DNA of 32,231 nt from Candidatus Gastranaerophilales bacterium (GCA_944324375.1 CALUWB010000020.1:1-32231), one strand, 5' to 3'; shown: positions 16,550 through 26,290, counted from the first letter of the stretch. Translations and numbers: made by a program. Notes: a model not told the origin generated them from the sequence alone.

Positions 16550-17356
16550 ATGAAAGTTTTAGAAAAAATTTTTTCTGTAAAAAATTCCGAAAATAGAAGT
16601 CATAAAGTTTTTACTATTTTAGGATTAAAATTTAAGTTTAAATTAAAAGATAGTAATATTATAAATATTCTTCTCGAAAATAATAAACTTATAAGAAAAA
16701 ATCAACGTTTGTTAAACAAGATAGAGAAACGAATGTATATGCTTGATATACCATTAGATTATAAAAAATTCTGGATAAATGATGATTTACAAAATATTAT
16801 TCCTCTTAATTGGGGAAAATATCCGGAAGGATTTAATCCCGGTGAAGTTATTAGCAAAGAGATTTTAAAAGATATTCCATATAATACAATAGTAGATTTT
16901 GGTTGTGGGTACGGAAGATTATCGGAAAATTTTAATCCTAAAAAATATATAGGAATTGATTTAAATTCTAAAGCTCTTGAAAAAGCAAAAGAAAATAATC
17001 CTGAGTATAATTATTTAGAAATTAACATTGATTCTGAATATCCAAAATGTGATATTGTTTTTGCATATACTGTATTTTTACATAATGATGATAAAACATT
17101 AAAATCCATTTTATGTAGATTAAAAAATACAAATTGTAAGTATATTATGATTGCTGATATTATGTCTAAAAATTGGCCAGAAAATATAATTCCTCCAACA
17201 TATCATAGAAGTGTGGAAGAATATAATACCTTAATGTCAGACATCGGTTTTTCTTTAATTCTTGAGAAACGATACCCTTATAAAAGATATGCCGAATCAG
17301 CAGAATTTAATCATTTAAATACAGATATGTCGTTCTTACTGTATAAGCAAGATTAA
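16550..17356 (+). CDS. SAM methyltransferase with N-terminal peptide module
   Basis: Residues 1-32 are the clearest copy of the locus peptide module (IFSVKNSENRSHKVFTILGL, then KFKFK). A short helical linker leads to a class I methyltransferase with IVDFGCGYGRL (114-124), IGIDLNS (134-140) and DIVFAYTVFLHND. AAGGAG precedes the start. The DNA for the module is about 90% identical to the one ending the gene at 18297, yet here it is at the N-terminus and there at the C-terminus. The substrate is unknown; a glycan sugar is the contextual guess. Confidence 0.88.
   Translation: MKVLEKIFSVKNSENRSHKVFTILGLKFKFKLKDSNIINILLENNKLIRKNQRLLNKIEKRMYMLDIPLDYKKFWINDDLQNIIPLNWGKYPEGFNPGEVISKEILKDIPYNTIVDFGCGYGRLSENFNPKKYIGIDLNSKALEKAKENNPEYNYLEINIDSEYPKCDIVFAYTVFLHNDDKTLKSILCRLKNTNCKYIMIADIMSKNWPENIIPPTYHRSVEEYNTLMSDIGFSLILEKRYPYKRYAESAEFNHLNTDMSFLLYKQD
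16568..16648 (+). repeat. DNA repeat encoding the peptide module, copy 1
   Basis: These 81 bases match 19011-19091 at all but about eight positions. They encode the IFSVKNSENRSHKVFTILG module in both genes. The flanking sequences differ entirely, so the module moved or was converted recently within the locus. Confidence 0.85.
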
Positions 17357-17388
17357 AATGTAAAACTATTAAACATGAGGTATTAACA

Positions 17389-18285
17389 ATGTCAATTATT
17401 AAATCTATCATTCAAAATATATTTTCTGTGCAAAATGATAATAATAATCATAAAGTAATAAAAATATTTTGTTTTAAAATTAAATTTAAGACTAAGAATA
17501 ATATTCAAACGTATACACCGTTTAAATATATCGAATTAAATAAATCATATTATAAAGTTAAAGAACATTGGATTTGGGATAATAACACAAATATACTAAA
17601 TGAATGGGAGCCTGAAACATATAATACTTATAAATACTTTTTAGATCCCTCAACAACGTATGTTGATATTGGTGCTTGGGTTGGATTAACTATATTTATG
17701 GCTGCTAATATTGGCGTAAAAGATATTTATGCAGTTGAAGCTAATCCTCTATCATATGATTTAGTGACAGAAAATTGTAAATTAAATAAAATAACAGAAA
17801 CAGTAAAGCTAGATAATATATGTATAACCGATAAAGATAATATAACCGTAGGTTTTGGTGGCAGAAATGATGAAAAAAATACATCTTCCGCATCTAATAT
17901 TAGAGGTAATTGCTGGCAAATTCCATCAAAAAAATTAATTACTTATCTTAATAATTATAATTTATTGTCTTCTGAAAATTTATTTATAAAAATAGATATT
18001 GAAGGTGCAGAAGAATTACTTTTAGATGATATAAAAGAGCTTGTTGCGAAAGATAATATAACAATATATCTATCACTTCATCCACCATTTATGAATAATA
18101 AAGAAGAATTTTGTAATAAATTAATAAGTTTTTGTTATGACTTTAAACAAGTTTTAGATAGCAATCTAAATTTCTTACCTAAAGAAAACCTAATAGAAAT
18201 GATTTTAACCGAAGAAAAATATCCTTCCTGGGGAACAAAATTTGGCAACTTTTTTGAAATAACTTTAACAAATAAAATTATATAG
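17389..18285 (+). CDS. FkbM-family methyltransferase with N-terminal peptide module
   Basis: Residues 1-36 carry a divergent locus module (IQNIFSVQNDNNNHKVIKIF). The rest fits FkbM-type O-methyltransferases: YVDIGAWVGLTIFMAANIG (91-109), AVEANPLSYDLVTENCKLN, and LFIKIDIEGAEELLL, the family's typical late motif. These enzymes often methylate sugar hydroxyls. A weak AUG context with GAGGT lies about ten bases upstream. It is 32 bases after the previous gene and 11 before the next, so part of the same transcript. Confidence 0.9.
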   Translation: MSIIKSIIQNIFSVQNDNNNHKVIKIFCFKIKFKTKNNIQTYTPFKYIELNKSYYKVKEHWIWDNNTNILNEWEPETYNTYKYFLDPSTTYVDIGAWVGLTIFMAANIGVKDIYAVEANPLSYDLVTENCKLNKITETVKLDNICITDKDNITVGFGGRNDEKNTSSASNIRGNCWQIPSKKLITYLNNYNLLSSENLFIKIDIEGAEELLLDDIKELVAKDNITIYLSLHPPFMNNKEEFCNKLISFCYDFKQVLDSNLNFLPKENLIEMILTEEKYPSWGTKFGNFFEITLTNKII

Positions 18286-18296
18286 GAGGTAATAAT

Positions 18297-19106
18297 ATGG
18301 GTTTTTTAAGAGAAAAATATACAAAAGAATATTTTTTAAATTATGATTGCCATGGTAATAAACTTAATTATGGAGCTTTAGGAGGTAAAGAATTTTTAAA
18401 CGGTGAAATTTATTATGATATACAAGATTCATTAGAATTAATTGATAATATTTCTGAAAAAAATATTTTAGAAATAGGTTTTGGTAGAGGAGAATCTATA
18501 AAATATTTCTATAATCATAATGCACATTCATATTATGGAATTGATTTTTCTCCTGCTTCTATAGAAATTGCGGAAGAATATATTATGCCAAATATAAAAA
18601 ATGATTCTTATGAAATTCACTGTGATGATGCACTGTTACATATAAAAAAAAATTTTAAAAAGATTAAACAAAGGAATATTAATTGTATAATTATGCTAGA
18701 TGTTATTGAACATATTCCGAATAAAGAATTAAATCAATTATTAAAATTATTTGATAAATTAGTAGAAAATGGATGTTTATTTTTAGTTCATACTCCTTTT
18801 TATGAAGTTGATGAAGATTTTTGTAAAACAAAAAAATATCTTAATCCGAGTACAAGTGATTTAATTCCTGAAACGTCTGGTATGCATTGTAATAAATTTA
18901 CTGCAAAACGATTTTATAAAACATTATCAAAACATGATTTTTTCATTTGTAAATCTGATAAATTATTTGTAAAAAAACAGACTAATAGATTAAAAAAAAA
19001 TTTTCAAATGATTTTTTCGGTAAAAAATTCTGAAAACAGAAGTCATAAAGTTTTTACTATTTTAGGGATAAAAGTTAAATTTAAAATAAAAAACAAGAAT
19101 AATTAA
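18297..19106 (+). CDS. SAM methyltransferase with C-terminal peptide module
   Basis: This 269-residue class I methyltransferase has ILEIGFGRGESI (57-68), YYGIDFSPASIE and IIMLDVIEHIPNKE. Residues ~232-269 are the locus peptide module (MIFSVKNSENRSHKVFTILG, then KVKFKIK), here at the C-terminus. GGAGGT lies seven bases before the ATG. It is the last small enzyme before the exporter. Fusion of the same tag to opposite ends of otherwise unrelated methyltransferases argues that the tag, not its position, matters. Confidence 0.88.
   Translation: MGFLREKYTKEYFLNYDCHGNKLNYGALGGKEFLNGEIYYDIQDSLELIDNISEKNILEIGFGRGESIKYFYNHNAHSYYGIDFSPASIEIAEEYIMPNIKNDSYEIHCDDALLHIKKNFKKIKQRNINCIIMLDVIEHIPNKELNQLLKLFDKLVENGCLFLVHTPFYEVDEDFCKTKKYLNPSTSDLIPETSGMHCNKFTAKRFYKTLSKHDFFICKSDKLFVKKQTNRLKKNFQMIFSVKNSENRSHKVFTILGIKVKFKIKNKNN
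19011..19091 (+). repeat. DNA repeat encoding the peptide module, copy 2
   Basis: This is the partner of 16568-16648, in the same orientation and reading frame, about 2.4 kb away. Direct orientation would allow deletion or gene conversion between the copies. Confidence 0.85.
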
Positions 19107-19165
19107 TACTTATTTTAATTCATATAAGATATTAGATACTAATGTAAATTTTTAAAGGAATAATA

Positions 19166-21841
19166 ATGATAGATAATAAAATAAATATAGTGTATGCTTT
19201 AAATGTTAATGAAATACAAATGCTATTTGTTTCAATGATAAGTGTTTTATTGAATCATCAAAATTCACAGATAGAATTTTATATAACATCTGATTATAAG
19301 ATAGACAATAGATATATAAAATTATTGGATAAATTTAAAGAATATAATAATTGTGTAGGCGTACATTTTATAACAATAGATAGAAATAAGTATTTATCAT
19401 TAAGACCACAAATAGTTAATTATATTTTTTCTTATATATATGAGATAGCTGAACATATAAAAGTTGATAAATTTCTTTATTTATCATATTTTTCAATTGT
19501 AAATGATGATTTATCCGAAATGTACAATAATTTGGATAATTATGATGCAGTTGCAAGTGAATTTACTTTTATATCAAAGTTAGATAATAAGAAAAAAATT
19601 ATATTTAATAATACAGGAGTTTTAGTTAATGTTCAAAAATGGCGTGAAAAGAAATATTTTGAACAGTTTTTAAGTAAGAAATTTTTACCTAAAATGGAGG
19701 TAGATGAGGTTTTTCATGATTTAGAATGTTTTAATTTATTAATCCAAAATTGTAAAAAACTGGATTTAAAATATAATTATTGTGAAAATTGGTATACAAA
19801 GAATTTAGTTTTAAAACCTTCATTAAATTTGCAATTAGAATACCGAAAATTTTTAACTCATGCAGAAGCTCCTGCAATAATAACATTTATTGGACCAAAA
19901 CCGATTGGTCCTGAGGTGTGCAAAAATAGCTACACTTCTCTTTGGTGGAAATATGCAGAGCAATCACCAATATATGATGAAATTAAAGAATTTAGAAATT
20001 CTAATAAATACAAACTCTCGGCAACTTCTGCGCAAAATTCATTCAAATATGGTTGGTTATTATCTAGAATATTTCCATATATCAAACCTTATTGGTTTAG
20101 AATTTTAATTGGATTTTTAATTGCTATTCCATTAGGACTTTTAGATGGTGTAACAGCTTTTGCACTCAAACCATACATGGATTTTGTTATTGGGGGAAAA
20201 GATTTCATATATAATGCCCATGGCTTTAATTTATCAATAAATAGTCTACAAATGGCATTTATTATTCCTATTGGAGTTATTTTATTTGCTCTATTACAAG
20301 GAGTATTAAGATACCTCAACGGATATTGTTCTACGTGGACATCACAAAGAATAACTAACGATGTTAAATTTGATTTGTTTGATAGATTAATTCATATGCA
20401 CCCACAATTTTTTGATGATAATTCATCAGGTATTGTTATTTCGCGTTATATGGGAGATCCTGGAACAGCATCTGCTGGAATTGTGGATAATGTAAAAACT
20501 ATTACAACAAGTTTATGTGGGGCATTAGGTCTTATTGCTGTTATGCTATATAGCTCTTGGAAACTTGCATTTATTGGAATTTTAGTGCTTTGTATTGCGT
20601 TTGTTCCTGTTGCACTTATTAGAAAAAGAATTAAAGAAGCTTCTAACAAAAATATGGTTATTGGTAGTAATATCACCACAAATATCAATGAAACATACTC
20701 TGGCAACAAAGTTATGGCAGCATATGATTTACAAGATAGACAAAATGAATATTTCAAAGAACAAACTTGGAAATCATTTAATATTAATATGTCACTATAT
20801 AAACGTGCAGGTTGGATGAGTCCTTTAATGTACACTATTGCATCTTGTGGGATTGCAACTGTACTAGGGGTTGGAACTTATTTAATAAATTCTGGACAAA
20901 TGACAGCAGGTTCATTCGCTTCATTCGTAACATCTTTATTACTTTTATATAAACCTGTTAAAACTCTTGGAAACACTATGACAGGAATTCAAAATATTTT
21001 TGTTGCTATGGGACGTGTATTTGAATTATTTGATCTAGAACCAGCTATAAAAGATTGTGAAAAGCCAAAAACACTTCAAGGTTTAAACAATAATATATCT
21101 TTTGAAGATGTAACTTTTGAATATGTTCCAAATAATCCAGTTTTGAATAATCTTAATCTTGTTGTTCCTAAGAATGAAACTCTTGCTATTGTTGGAAACT
21201 CAGGTGGTGGAAAATCTACTTTAGTTAATCTTATCCCACGTTTCTATGATATCAAATCAGGTTCTATTAAGATTGATGGAGTAGATATTAGAGAATATTC
21301 GCTTAAATCTCTTAGAAAAAATATTTCTATGGTATTTCAAGATAACTTTTTATATTCAGGAACAATAAAAGAAAATATTATGATGGGAAATCCTGACGCA
21401 ACTGTAGGAGAACTTATGGAGGCTATTAAATCAGCTCATTTACAAGATATGATTCAAGAATTACCTGACGGGCTTGATACAATGCTTGGGGAACGTGGTT
21501 TGACTCTATCAGGAGGTCAAAGACAAAGAGTTGCAATTGCTCGTGCAATGCTTAGAAATGCTCCAATTGTTATCTTAGATGAAGCAACTTCTGCTCTTGA
21601 TAACGAATCAGAGGCAATTGTTCAAAAAGCTATGGATAATCTAATGAAAAATAGAACAGTATTTATTATCGCTCATAGATTATCCACTATCAAAAACGCA
21701 AGCAGAATTGCTGTAATCAATGAAGGGCATCTTGTAGAACTTGGAACACACGATGAATTAATGCAAATCGAAAACGGGCAATACAAAGCACTTTACGAAA
21801 TGCAATTCAAAAACAAATCTGAAGCTGGGGTAAATGTATAG
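19166..21841 (+). CDS. Degenerate GT8 domain fused to an MsbA-like ABC exporter
   Basis: Residues 1 to ~270 have the layout of a GT8 glycosyltransferase (INIVYALNVNEIQMLFVSM at the start, NTGVLVNVQKWR in the middle). The metal-binding D-x-D is replaced by S107-Y108-F109 (LYLSYFSIV), so catalysis is doubtful. From ~295 an ABC exporter half follows: six hydrophobic segments between about 305 and 590, Walker A GNSGGGKST (677-685), signature LSGGQ (781-785), Walker B IVILDEATSALD and the switch His in IIAHRLS. Such exporters flip lipid-linked glycans or lipids as homodimers. No start codon with a ribosome site separates the parts, so this is one protein. It closes the operon and is the obvious export step; the GT8 part may bind the glycan. 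Confidence 0.9.
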   Translation: MIDNKINIVYALNVNEIQMLFVSMISVLLNHQNSQIEFYITSDYKIDNRYIKLLDKFKEYNNCVGVHFITIDRNKYLSLRPQIVNYIFSYIYEIAEHIKVDKFLYLSYFSIVNDDLSEMYNNLDNYDAVASEFTFISKLDNKKKIIFNNTGVLVNVQKWREKKYFEQFLSKKFLPKMEVDEVFHDLECFNLLIQNCKKLDLKYNYCENWYTKNLVLKPSLNLQLEYRKFLTHAEAPAIITFIGPKPIGPEVCKNSYTSLWWKYAEQSPIYDEIKEFRNSNKYKLSATSAQNSFKYGWLLSRIFPYIKPYWFRILIGFLIAIPLGLLDGVTAFALKPYMDFVIGGKDFIYNAHGFNLSINSLQMAFIIPIGVILFALLQGVLRYLNGYCSTWTSQRITNDVKFDLFDRLIHMHPQFFDDNSSGIVISRYMGDPGTASAGIVDNVKTITTSLCGALGLIAVMLYSSWKLAFIGILVLCIAFVPVALIRKRIKEASNKNMVIGSNITTNINETYSGNKVMAAYDLQDRQNEYFKEQTWKSFNINMSLYKRAGWMSPLMYTIASCGIATVLGVGTYLINSGQMTAGSFASFVTSLLLLYKPVKTLGNTMTGIQNIFVAMGRVFELFDLEPAIKDCEKPKTLQGLNNNISFEDVTFEYVPNNPVLNNLNLVVPKNETLAIVGNSGGGKSTLVNLIPRFYDIKSGSIKIDGVDIREYSLKSLRKNISMVFQDNFLYSGTIKENIMMGNPDATVGELMEAIKSAHLQDMIQELPDGLDTMLGERGLTLSGGQRQRVAIARAMLRNAPIVILDEATSALDNESEAIVQKAMDNLMKNRTVFIIAHRLSTIKNASRIAVINEGHLVELGTHDELMQIENGQYKALYEMQFKNKSEAGVNV

Positions 21842-21935
21842 AGGTAAAAAATTGTTGATACATAGTCAAGTTTCTATTTGCTCACAATGAACAGATAATT
21901 AACACTTTGTCACCTAAAACCTAGAAAGAAATCAA

Positions 21936-22268
21936 ATGAACGAACAGGAAATTAAGCAAAAAGTTGGAAATAAGATTAAAGATTATAGAAAATCACTAAA
22001 GCTCACTCAACAAGCTTTAGGAGATATTATAGGAATTAACCAAAGACAAGTTGCACTTATAGAAACAGGCAAATCCTTTCCTATGCTTTCTACTATGATT
22101 AAGCTTGCAGATGTTTTCAAATGTAATGTTAATGATTTCTTTGAAATTCTTGCAGAAAAACCACAACAAGAACTAACTACCCAAATTAAAACATCTATTG
22201 ATAATTGCAACCTTAAAGAGCTTAAACAAATTGATTATTTCATCAAAATCCTAAAATCAAAAGACTAA
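21936..22268 (+). CDS. XRE-family small DNA-binding regulator
   Basis: This 110-residue protein has an N-terminal HTH_3 domain (GNKIKDYRKSLKLTQQALGDI, then NQRQVALIETGKSFPMLSTM) and a ~45-residue tail without a recognised domain. It starts 94 bases after the exporter gene with only a weak AGAAAG upstream, so it may be read from the operon or from its own promoter. It could regulate the glycan locus, for instance at the palindrome in the invertible promoter; nothing in the sequence proves this. It converges with the helicase gene. Confidence 0.82.
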   Translation: MNEQEIKQKVGNKIKDYRKSLKLTQQALGDIIGINQRQVALIETGKSFPMLSTMIKLADVFKCNVNDFFEILAEKPQQELTTQIKTSIDNCNLKELKQIDYFIKILKSKD

Positions 22269-22301
22269 AAGCAACGACATCATCTTAAAGCAATAATACA
22301 T

Positions 22302-25300
22302 TTACCCCACCAACAATCTATCAAAAAACATATTCATTTCGTTATCTTGCATACGACCAAAGGATTTTGATTTTTCTGATGCTGTGATATAAAGTTTTCT
22401 TTTTGCTCTTGTGATTGCAACATAAAGAAGTCGCAAATTCTCTGCGATATTAAATTCTTTCAATTCATCATCTGTTTTTGGTTTGTAGTTCAAATCCAAT
22501 CCCTTAACATTTTCCATAAATGTTGATGATGATTTCAGTTTCATTTTAGAAATATCAAGAGCAAGATTTCTTTCCGTAAGTTCCGGAATAAATACATAAT
22601 CAAACTCATCACCTTTTGACTTATGAAGTGTCATTATCTGAATTTTGCCTGATTGTTTTTCTGATGTATCTTCTTCTGAAAAGAACTTAAACCCACTCAA
22701 TGAAGGCTTTTTAGCTAACTCTGATAATTTTTCAACCAACAATGTCAAATCATTTTTCACATTTAATCTTGCAACAAGAGTAGAAATCAAATAAACATTA
22801 GAGATTTCTAAATCCGTTTTGTAATAACAAAGTCCGATTTTTGAAACCAATTCTTGCAAAGGTAAAGTTGAGCATAATAACCAATAATTCATATCCCAAA
22901 GAAATTCAGACAAATCGCCTGCATCATCAGGATTTATTGTAATAAAATCAGCCTCACAGGATTCAATTTTTGATGACAAATTCTTTTTATAAAACCCTTG
23001 TTCATAAAGAGTTTGGTATGTATCAGCCAAATTTGTGTTGCTGAAAGGATTTTCTACAGCTTTTAATATTGCAAAAATTGTTTTAAAAATAGCTTTTTTA
23101 CCCAAAGACTCACTTCTTGTAATAACCTTAAACCCTGCATTATTAATAAAACTTTCCCATTCTGCGACTTGAAAATTATTTCTTAAAAGAATTCCGATAG
23201 TAGAATCAGGGTTTTCTGATAAAAGTTTTTTAATTTCTAGCAAGATATAATTTTTTTCATCTTGCCCTGTTTCAAAAACTTTTGAGAATAACGCATTTTT
23301 CTGAACAGGATTTTTACCCTCAACAGGATTCATCATCATAGGATAAAACGCACCTTTTAGGATATCTTCACCCATTTTAACAAGTCCGTTCGCAAGCTTC
23401 CAAACATCTTCCGTACATCTTTGAGAACGGTTCATTGAAACATTTTGAGATTGATTAATAAAATTATAAAACCCTTCAACATCAGCATTTGTGAATGTTG
23501 TTGTAATTGCTTGGTTAATGTCACCACAACGGATAAGATTTTTGTATTTTCCTGATAAAAGGTTCAATAATCTTTGCTGAATAGCAGAGGAATCCTGAGC
23601 CTCATCTTCAATGAGATATTGGCATTGAGCTTGATAATATTCTAGGATATCAGGATTTTCTTCCAAAAGTTTTACAGCAGAAACGAGGATATCATCATAA
23701 TCTATAAGATTGTTTTCTGAAAGTTTTTGTTGATATTCCCTAAAGAACCTTAAAAAACGATTAACTTTAGGATTAAGTTTACTAGGGTTAGAAAAAATTT
23801 CTTCAAACCTAGTTTTAGACAAGTTGCTAAATTTTAAAACAGATATTGCTCGAGTAAAATCTTCTATATCTGATTTATCAATGTTCCCTGATATTGAGCC
23901 TAAAATTCTACCTTTTAGAGAATCATCACAGATATCAAAATCAGCATCAAGCCCTAATCTTTCGTAATTAGAATTTTCTTTTATAATTCTTAAAGCAAGC
24001 CCATGAATTGTTGTAATATTAGGAAGCTTTGTATTTTCAGGATTAATATTTTTTATCCTGTCTTTAAAATTTCTTGCAGCAGATTCCATATAAGTTAGAA
24101 CATAAATATTATCAGGCTGAATTCCTTTATCCATAAGTTTTAAAACGAGTGCTAAAAGAATTGTTGTTTTTCCAGCTCCAGGGACAGCAGAAATAGCCAT
24201 TTGACCTTTTTCATAATCAAGAACAGGTTTTTGATCATCACGAGGGATTATATGAAACTTAGTTTCAGTTGTTGTTTCTTTATGCTCTATGATTAAATAT
24301 TTTTCTATTCCACCAAAATTTTCAACCCCTTGCGAATCAAAAAGAGAAGAAAACGCATAAACATATTCAGTACATAAAGCTAGTTTTCTAATAATTTTAG
24401 CCGTTTTTTCTTTTGAAAATTTAATATCATCTTCGATAGTATATTCACCCTTATCCCAACTTTTTTGGAACACCCAAGAATTATACAAAGGCCCTGTGTC
24501 AGATTTTATCCACTCAGAAGATGAAACATCAAGCCAGATTTGATATTTTGTTTGAATTTTATTATCAATAATTTTTTGAGGAGTAGATATAATAATATCG
24601 TTTTCACCAACAGTTAAAACTGAATAAGGATTTTCAGATACAATAGAATTTTCTAACTGTATAATTATGTCATCGACTCTATTTTCTAGTTCTTTTTGAG
24701 AAAATACTTTTTCAAAATCTTGGATTTGCTTTAAGAAGAAATTAAATTTTCTAACTTTTTCAGCCGAAATCCTATCAATAAGAGTTTGATATATGTAGAA
24801 TATTTTTTCTGACAAAGTTATTTCAGCAGTTTTAAGATACTGAATAACTTCTAATAATCTTGAATATTTTTCATTCTGAATCCCTGTTGGTAAAACTTCT
24901 TTAGCCTTGTAACCTTTTATGATATCTTTAGAATTTTTTATAGGAATATCAAGAAAATCAGATAGAATACATCTTAATTCAAACTGATTAATAGGTAGAT
25001 TTATACCTAATTTTAAAATATTGATAACACATTTTATTAAACTGTTATCAATAAGTTTTTCACTTCCTGAAATAAATTGCAAATCGTATGTAGAGAGCTT
25101 TTGAGAAAGAGAGAATTTAAGAACATCATCTATAACAGGCGAAACAATAGCGATATCAGTAGGTTTTACGCCTTGATTTAATAGTTCTTTTAGCTTATTT
25201 ACACCATTATCAATCATTTCAGGTCTTTTGGAATATGAAACATAGGATAGATTTTCTAGGATATTTTCTTTATCTTCTAAAATATTGAAATAAAGTTTAT

Positions 25301-26111
25301 TAGCATCTTGGTTTGAATTGGATTCAAGAGTTTGGGGTAGTTCTTTGTATAAGTTGTATAAAATTGTTTCAAATTCAGGTTCAGCCCCAAGATAACCGAC
25401 TCTGGAATTTCCTGGAGAGTCAAACCCAATAAATTTATCTTTTATTTTTAATTGCTCTAAAAACGCAAACGCAGCAGGAGTAAGTTCATCAGCATCATCA
25501 ATTATAAGATATTCAATATTTTTAAAATAATCTGTATTTTGAAAAATATACTTGAACAATGGCATTTGTCTTAAATAATCAAAACTTCTAAAAGTAAGAG
25601 TTCTGGCCATAAGGGTTTTAATAATTTTATGCGCATCATCAGCAAAAGTTTCTTTGAGGGTTTCAGATTTTTCAGCGATTTCAGATTCCGTAAGATTATT
25701 TTGTAAGATAAGAGAATATCTTCTAAAAATTTGGTGTAGGAGTGATTTTTTAGAATTGTACCCTTTAACTTGAATATCTTTTAGAATATCTTTGAGAATT
25801 AATTGAGAAACTTCTAAACCAACAAGATTTGGAAGGATAGAATGTTTTTTAGTTGGAACAATAGATTCAAGAATAGGCCAGTTGTCGCAGATTGTATTAT
25901 AAATAAGCCCATGAAAAGTATGTATATTAAGTTTTTCAATCACGGGAATATCAATTTTTTCTAGGATATTATTGATAAACCTATTTTTATCATTAGGAGT
26001 TTGGAGAATAACTAGGATATTATTAGTTTTCGCACCATTTTGAACAAGTTGAATAAAATTTTCAACGAGTAGGTTAAACTTATTTGATTTTATATCTCCT
26101 TTGAATAACAT
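22302..26111 (-). CDS. UvrD/PcrA-type superfamily 1 helicase with a degenerate N-terminal helicase-like half
   Basis: The C-terminal half (~640-1269) carries the SF1A motifs: Walker A SAVPGAGKTT, Ia (ITTIHGLALRI), DEAQ box LIEDEAQDSS (~832), MTLHKSKGDEFDYVF and LLYVAITRAKRKLYI. It should be an ATP-driven 3'-5' DNA helicase for repair or recombination. The N-terminal half repeats the pattern in decayed form: VILQTPNDKNRF where Walker A should be, HTFHGLIYNTI as a motif Ia analogue, and IIDDADEL (203-210) instead of DEAQ. This recalls the helicase-like half of AddB, but I see no nuclease motif in either half. AAAGGT precedes the minus-strand ATG. At 1269 residues it is far longer than PcrA (~720). 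Confidence 0.85.
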   Translation of the reverse strand: MLFKGDIKSNKFNLLVENFIQLVQNGAKTNNILVILQTPNDKNRFINNILEKIDIPVIEKLNIHTFHGLIYNTICDNWPILESIVPTKKHSILPNLVGLEVSQLILKDILKDIQVKGYNSKKSLLHQIFRRYSLILQNNLTESEIAEKSETLKETFADDAHKIIKTLMARTLTFRSFDYLRQMPLFKYIFQNTDYFKNIEYLIIDDADELTPAAFAFLEQLKIKDKFIGFDSPGNSRVGYLGAEPEFETILYNLYKELPQTLESNSNQDANKLYFNILEDKENILENLSYVSYSKRPEMIDNGVNKLKELLNQGVKPTDIAIVSPVIDDVLKFSLSQKLSTYDLQFISGSEKLIDNSLIKCVINILKLGINLPINQFELRCILSDFLDIPIKNSKDIIKGYKAKEVLPTGIQNEKYSRLLEVIQYLKTAEITLSEKIFYIYQTLIDRISAEKVRKFNFFLKQIQDFEKVFSQKELENRVDDIIIQLENSIVSENPYSVLTVGENDIIISTPQKIIDNKIQTKYQIWLDVSSSEWIKSDTGPLYNSWVFQKSWDKGEYTIEDDIKFSKEKTAKIIRKLALCTEYVYAFSSLFDSQGVENFGGIEKYLIIEHKETTTETKFHIIPRDDQKPVLDYEKGQMAISAVPGAGKTTILLALVLKLMDKGIQPDNIYVLTYMESAARNFKDRIKNINPENTKLPNITTIHGLALRIIKENSNYERLGLDADFDICDDSLKGRILGSISGNIDKSDIEDFTRAISVLKFSNLSKTRFEEIFSNPSKLNPKVNRFLRFFREYQQKLSENNLIDYDDILVSAVKLLEENPDILEYYQAQCQYLIEDEAQDSSAIQQRLLNLLSGKYKNLIRCGDINQAITTTFTNADVEGFYNFINQSQNVSMNRSQRCTEDVWKLANGLVKMGEDILKGAFYPMMMNPVEGKNPVQKNALFSKVFETGQDEKNYILLEIKKLLSENPDSTIGILLRNNFQVAEWESFINNAGFKVITRSESLGKKAIFKTIFAILKAVENPFSNTNLADTYQTLYEQGFYKKNLSSKIESCEADFITINPDDAGDLSEFLWDMNYWLLCSTLPLQELVSKIGLCYYKTDLEISNVYLISTLVARLNVKNDLTLLVEKLSELAKKPSLSGFKFFSEEDTSEKQSGKIQIMTLHKSKGDEFDYVFIPELTERNLALDISKMKLKSSSTFMENVKGLDLNYKPKTDDELKEFNIAENLRLLYVAITRAKRKLYITASEKSKSFGRMQDNEMNMFFDRLLVG

Positions 26112-26139
26112 ATAGACCTTTGTAATACTTTGTCATAAA

Positions 26140-26193
26140 AGTGTATAGATTACTTGCAAAAAATCAAAAATTTTACTAGTATAATTATACACT
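26140..26193. promoter_or_regulatory. Divergent promoter region between the helicase and winged-helix genes
   Basis: A TATAAT lies at 26180-26185 with TTGCAA at 26154-26159, but the 20-base spacing is long. The -10 is inside the palindrome GTATAATTATAC (26179-26190). AGTGTATA (26140-26147) and TATACACT (26186-26193) form an inverted repeat around it, which suggests an operator. Other -35 choices are possible. Confidence 0.4.
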
Positions 26194-26290
26194 ATGAAGG
26201 TTCAAAGGATAAAAATTTAACATTTTATTTTTGAGCAGGCAAAGGGTTATTGTGGAACTTTTAAAAAAAAGATTTAAGGAGAAGGAAATT

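Noticed and set aside
22302-26111. Fused AddAB helicase-nuclease
   Set aside because: I see no nuclease motif at the C-terminus of either half; only helicase motifs are supported.
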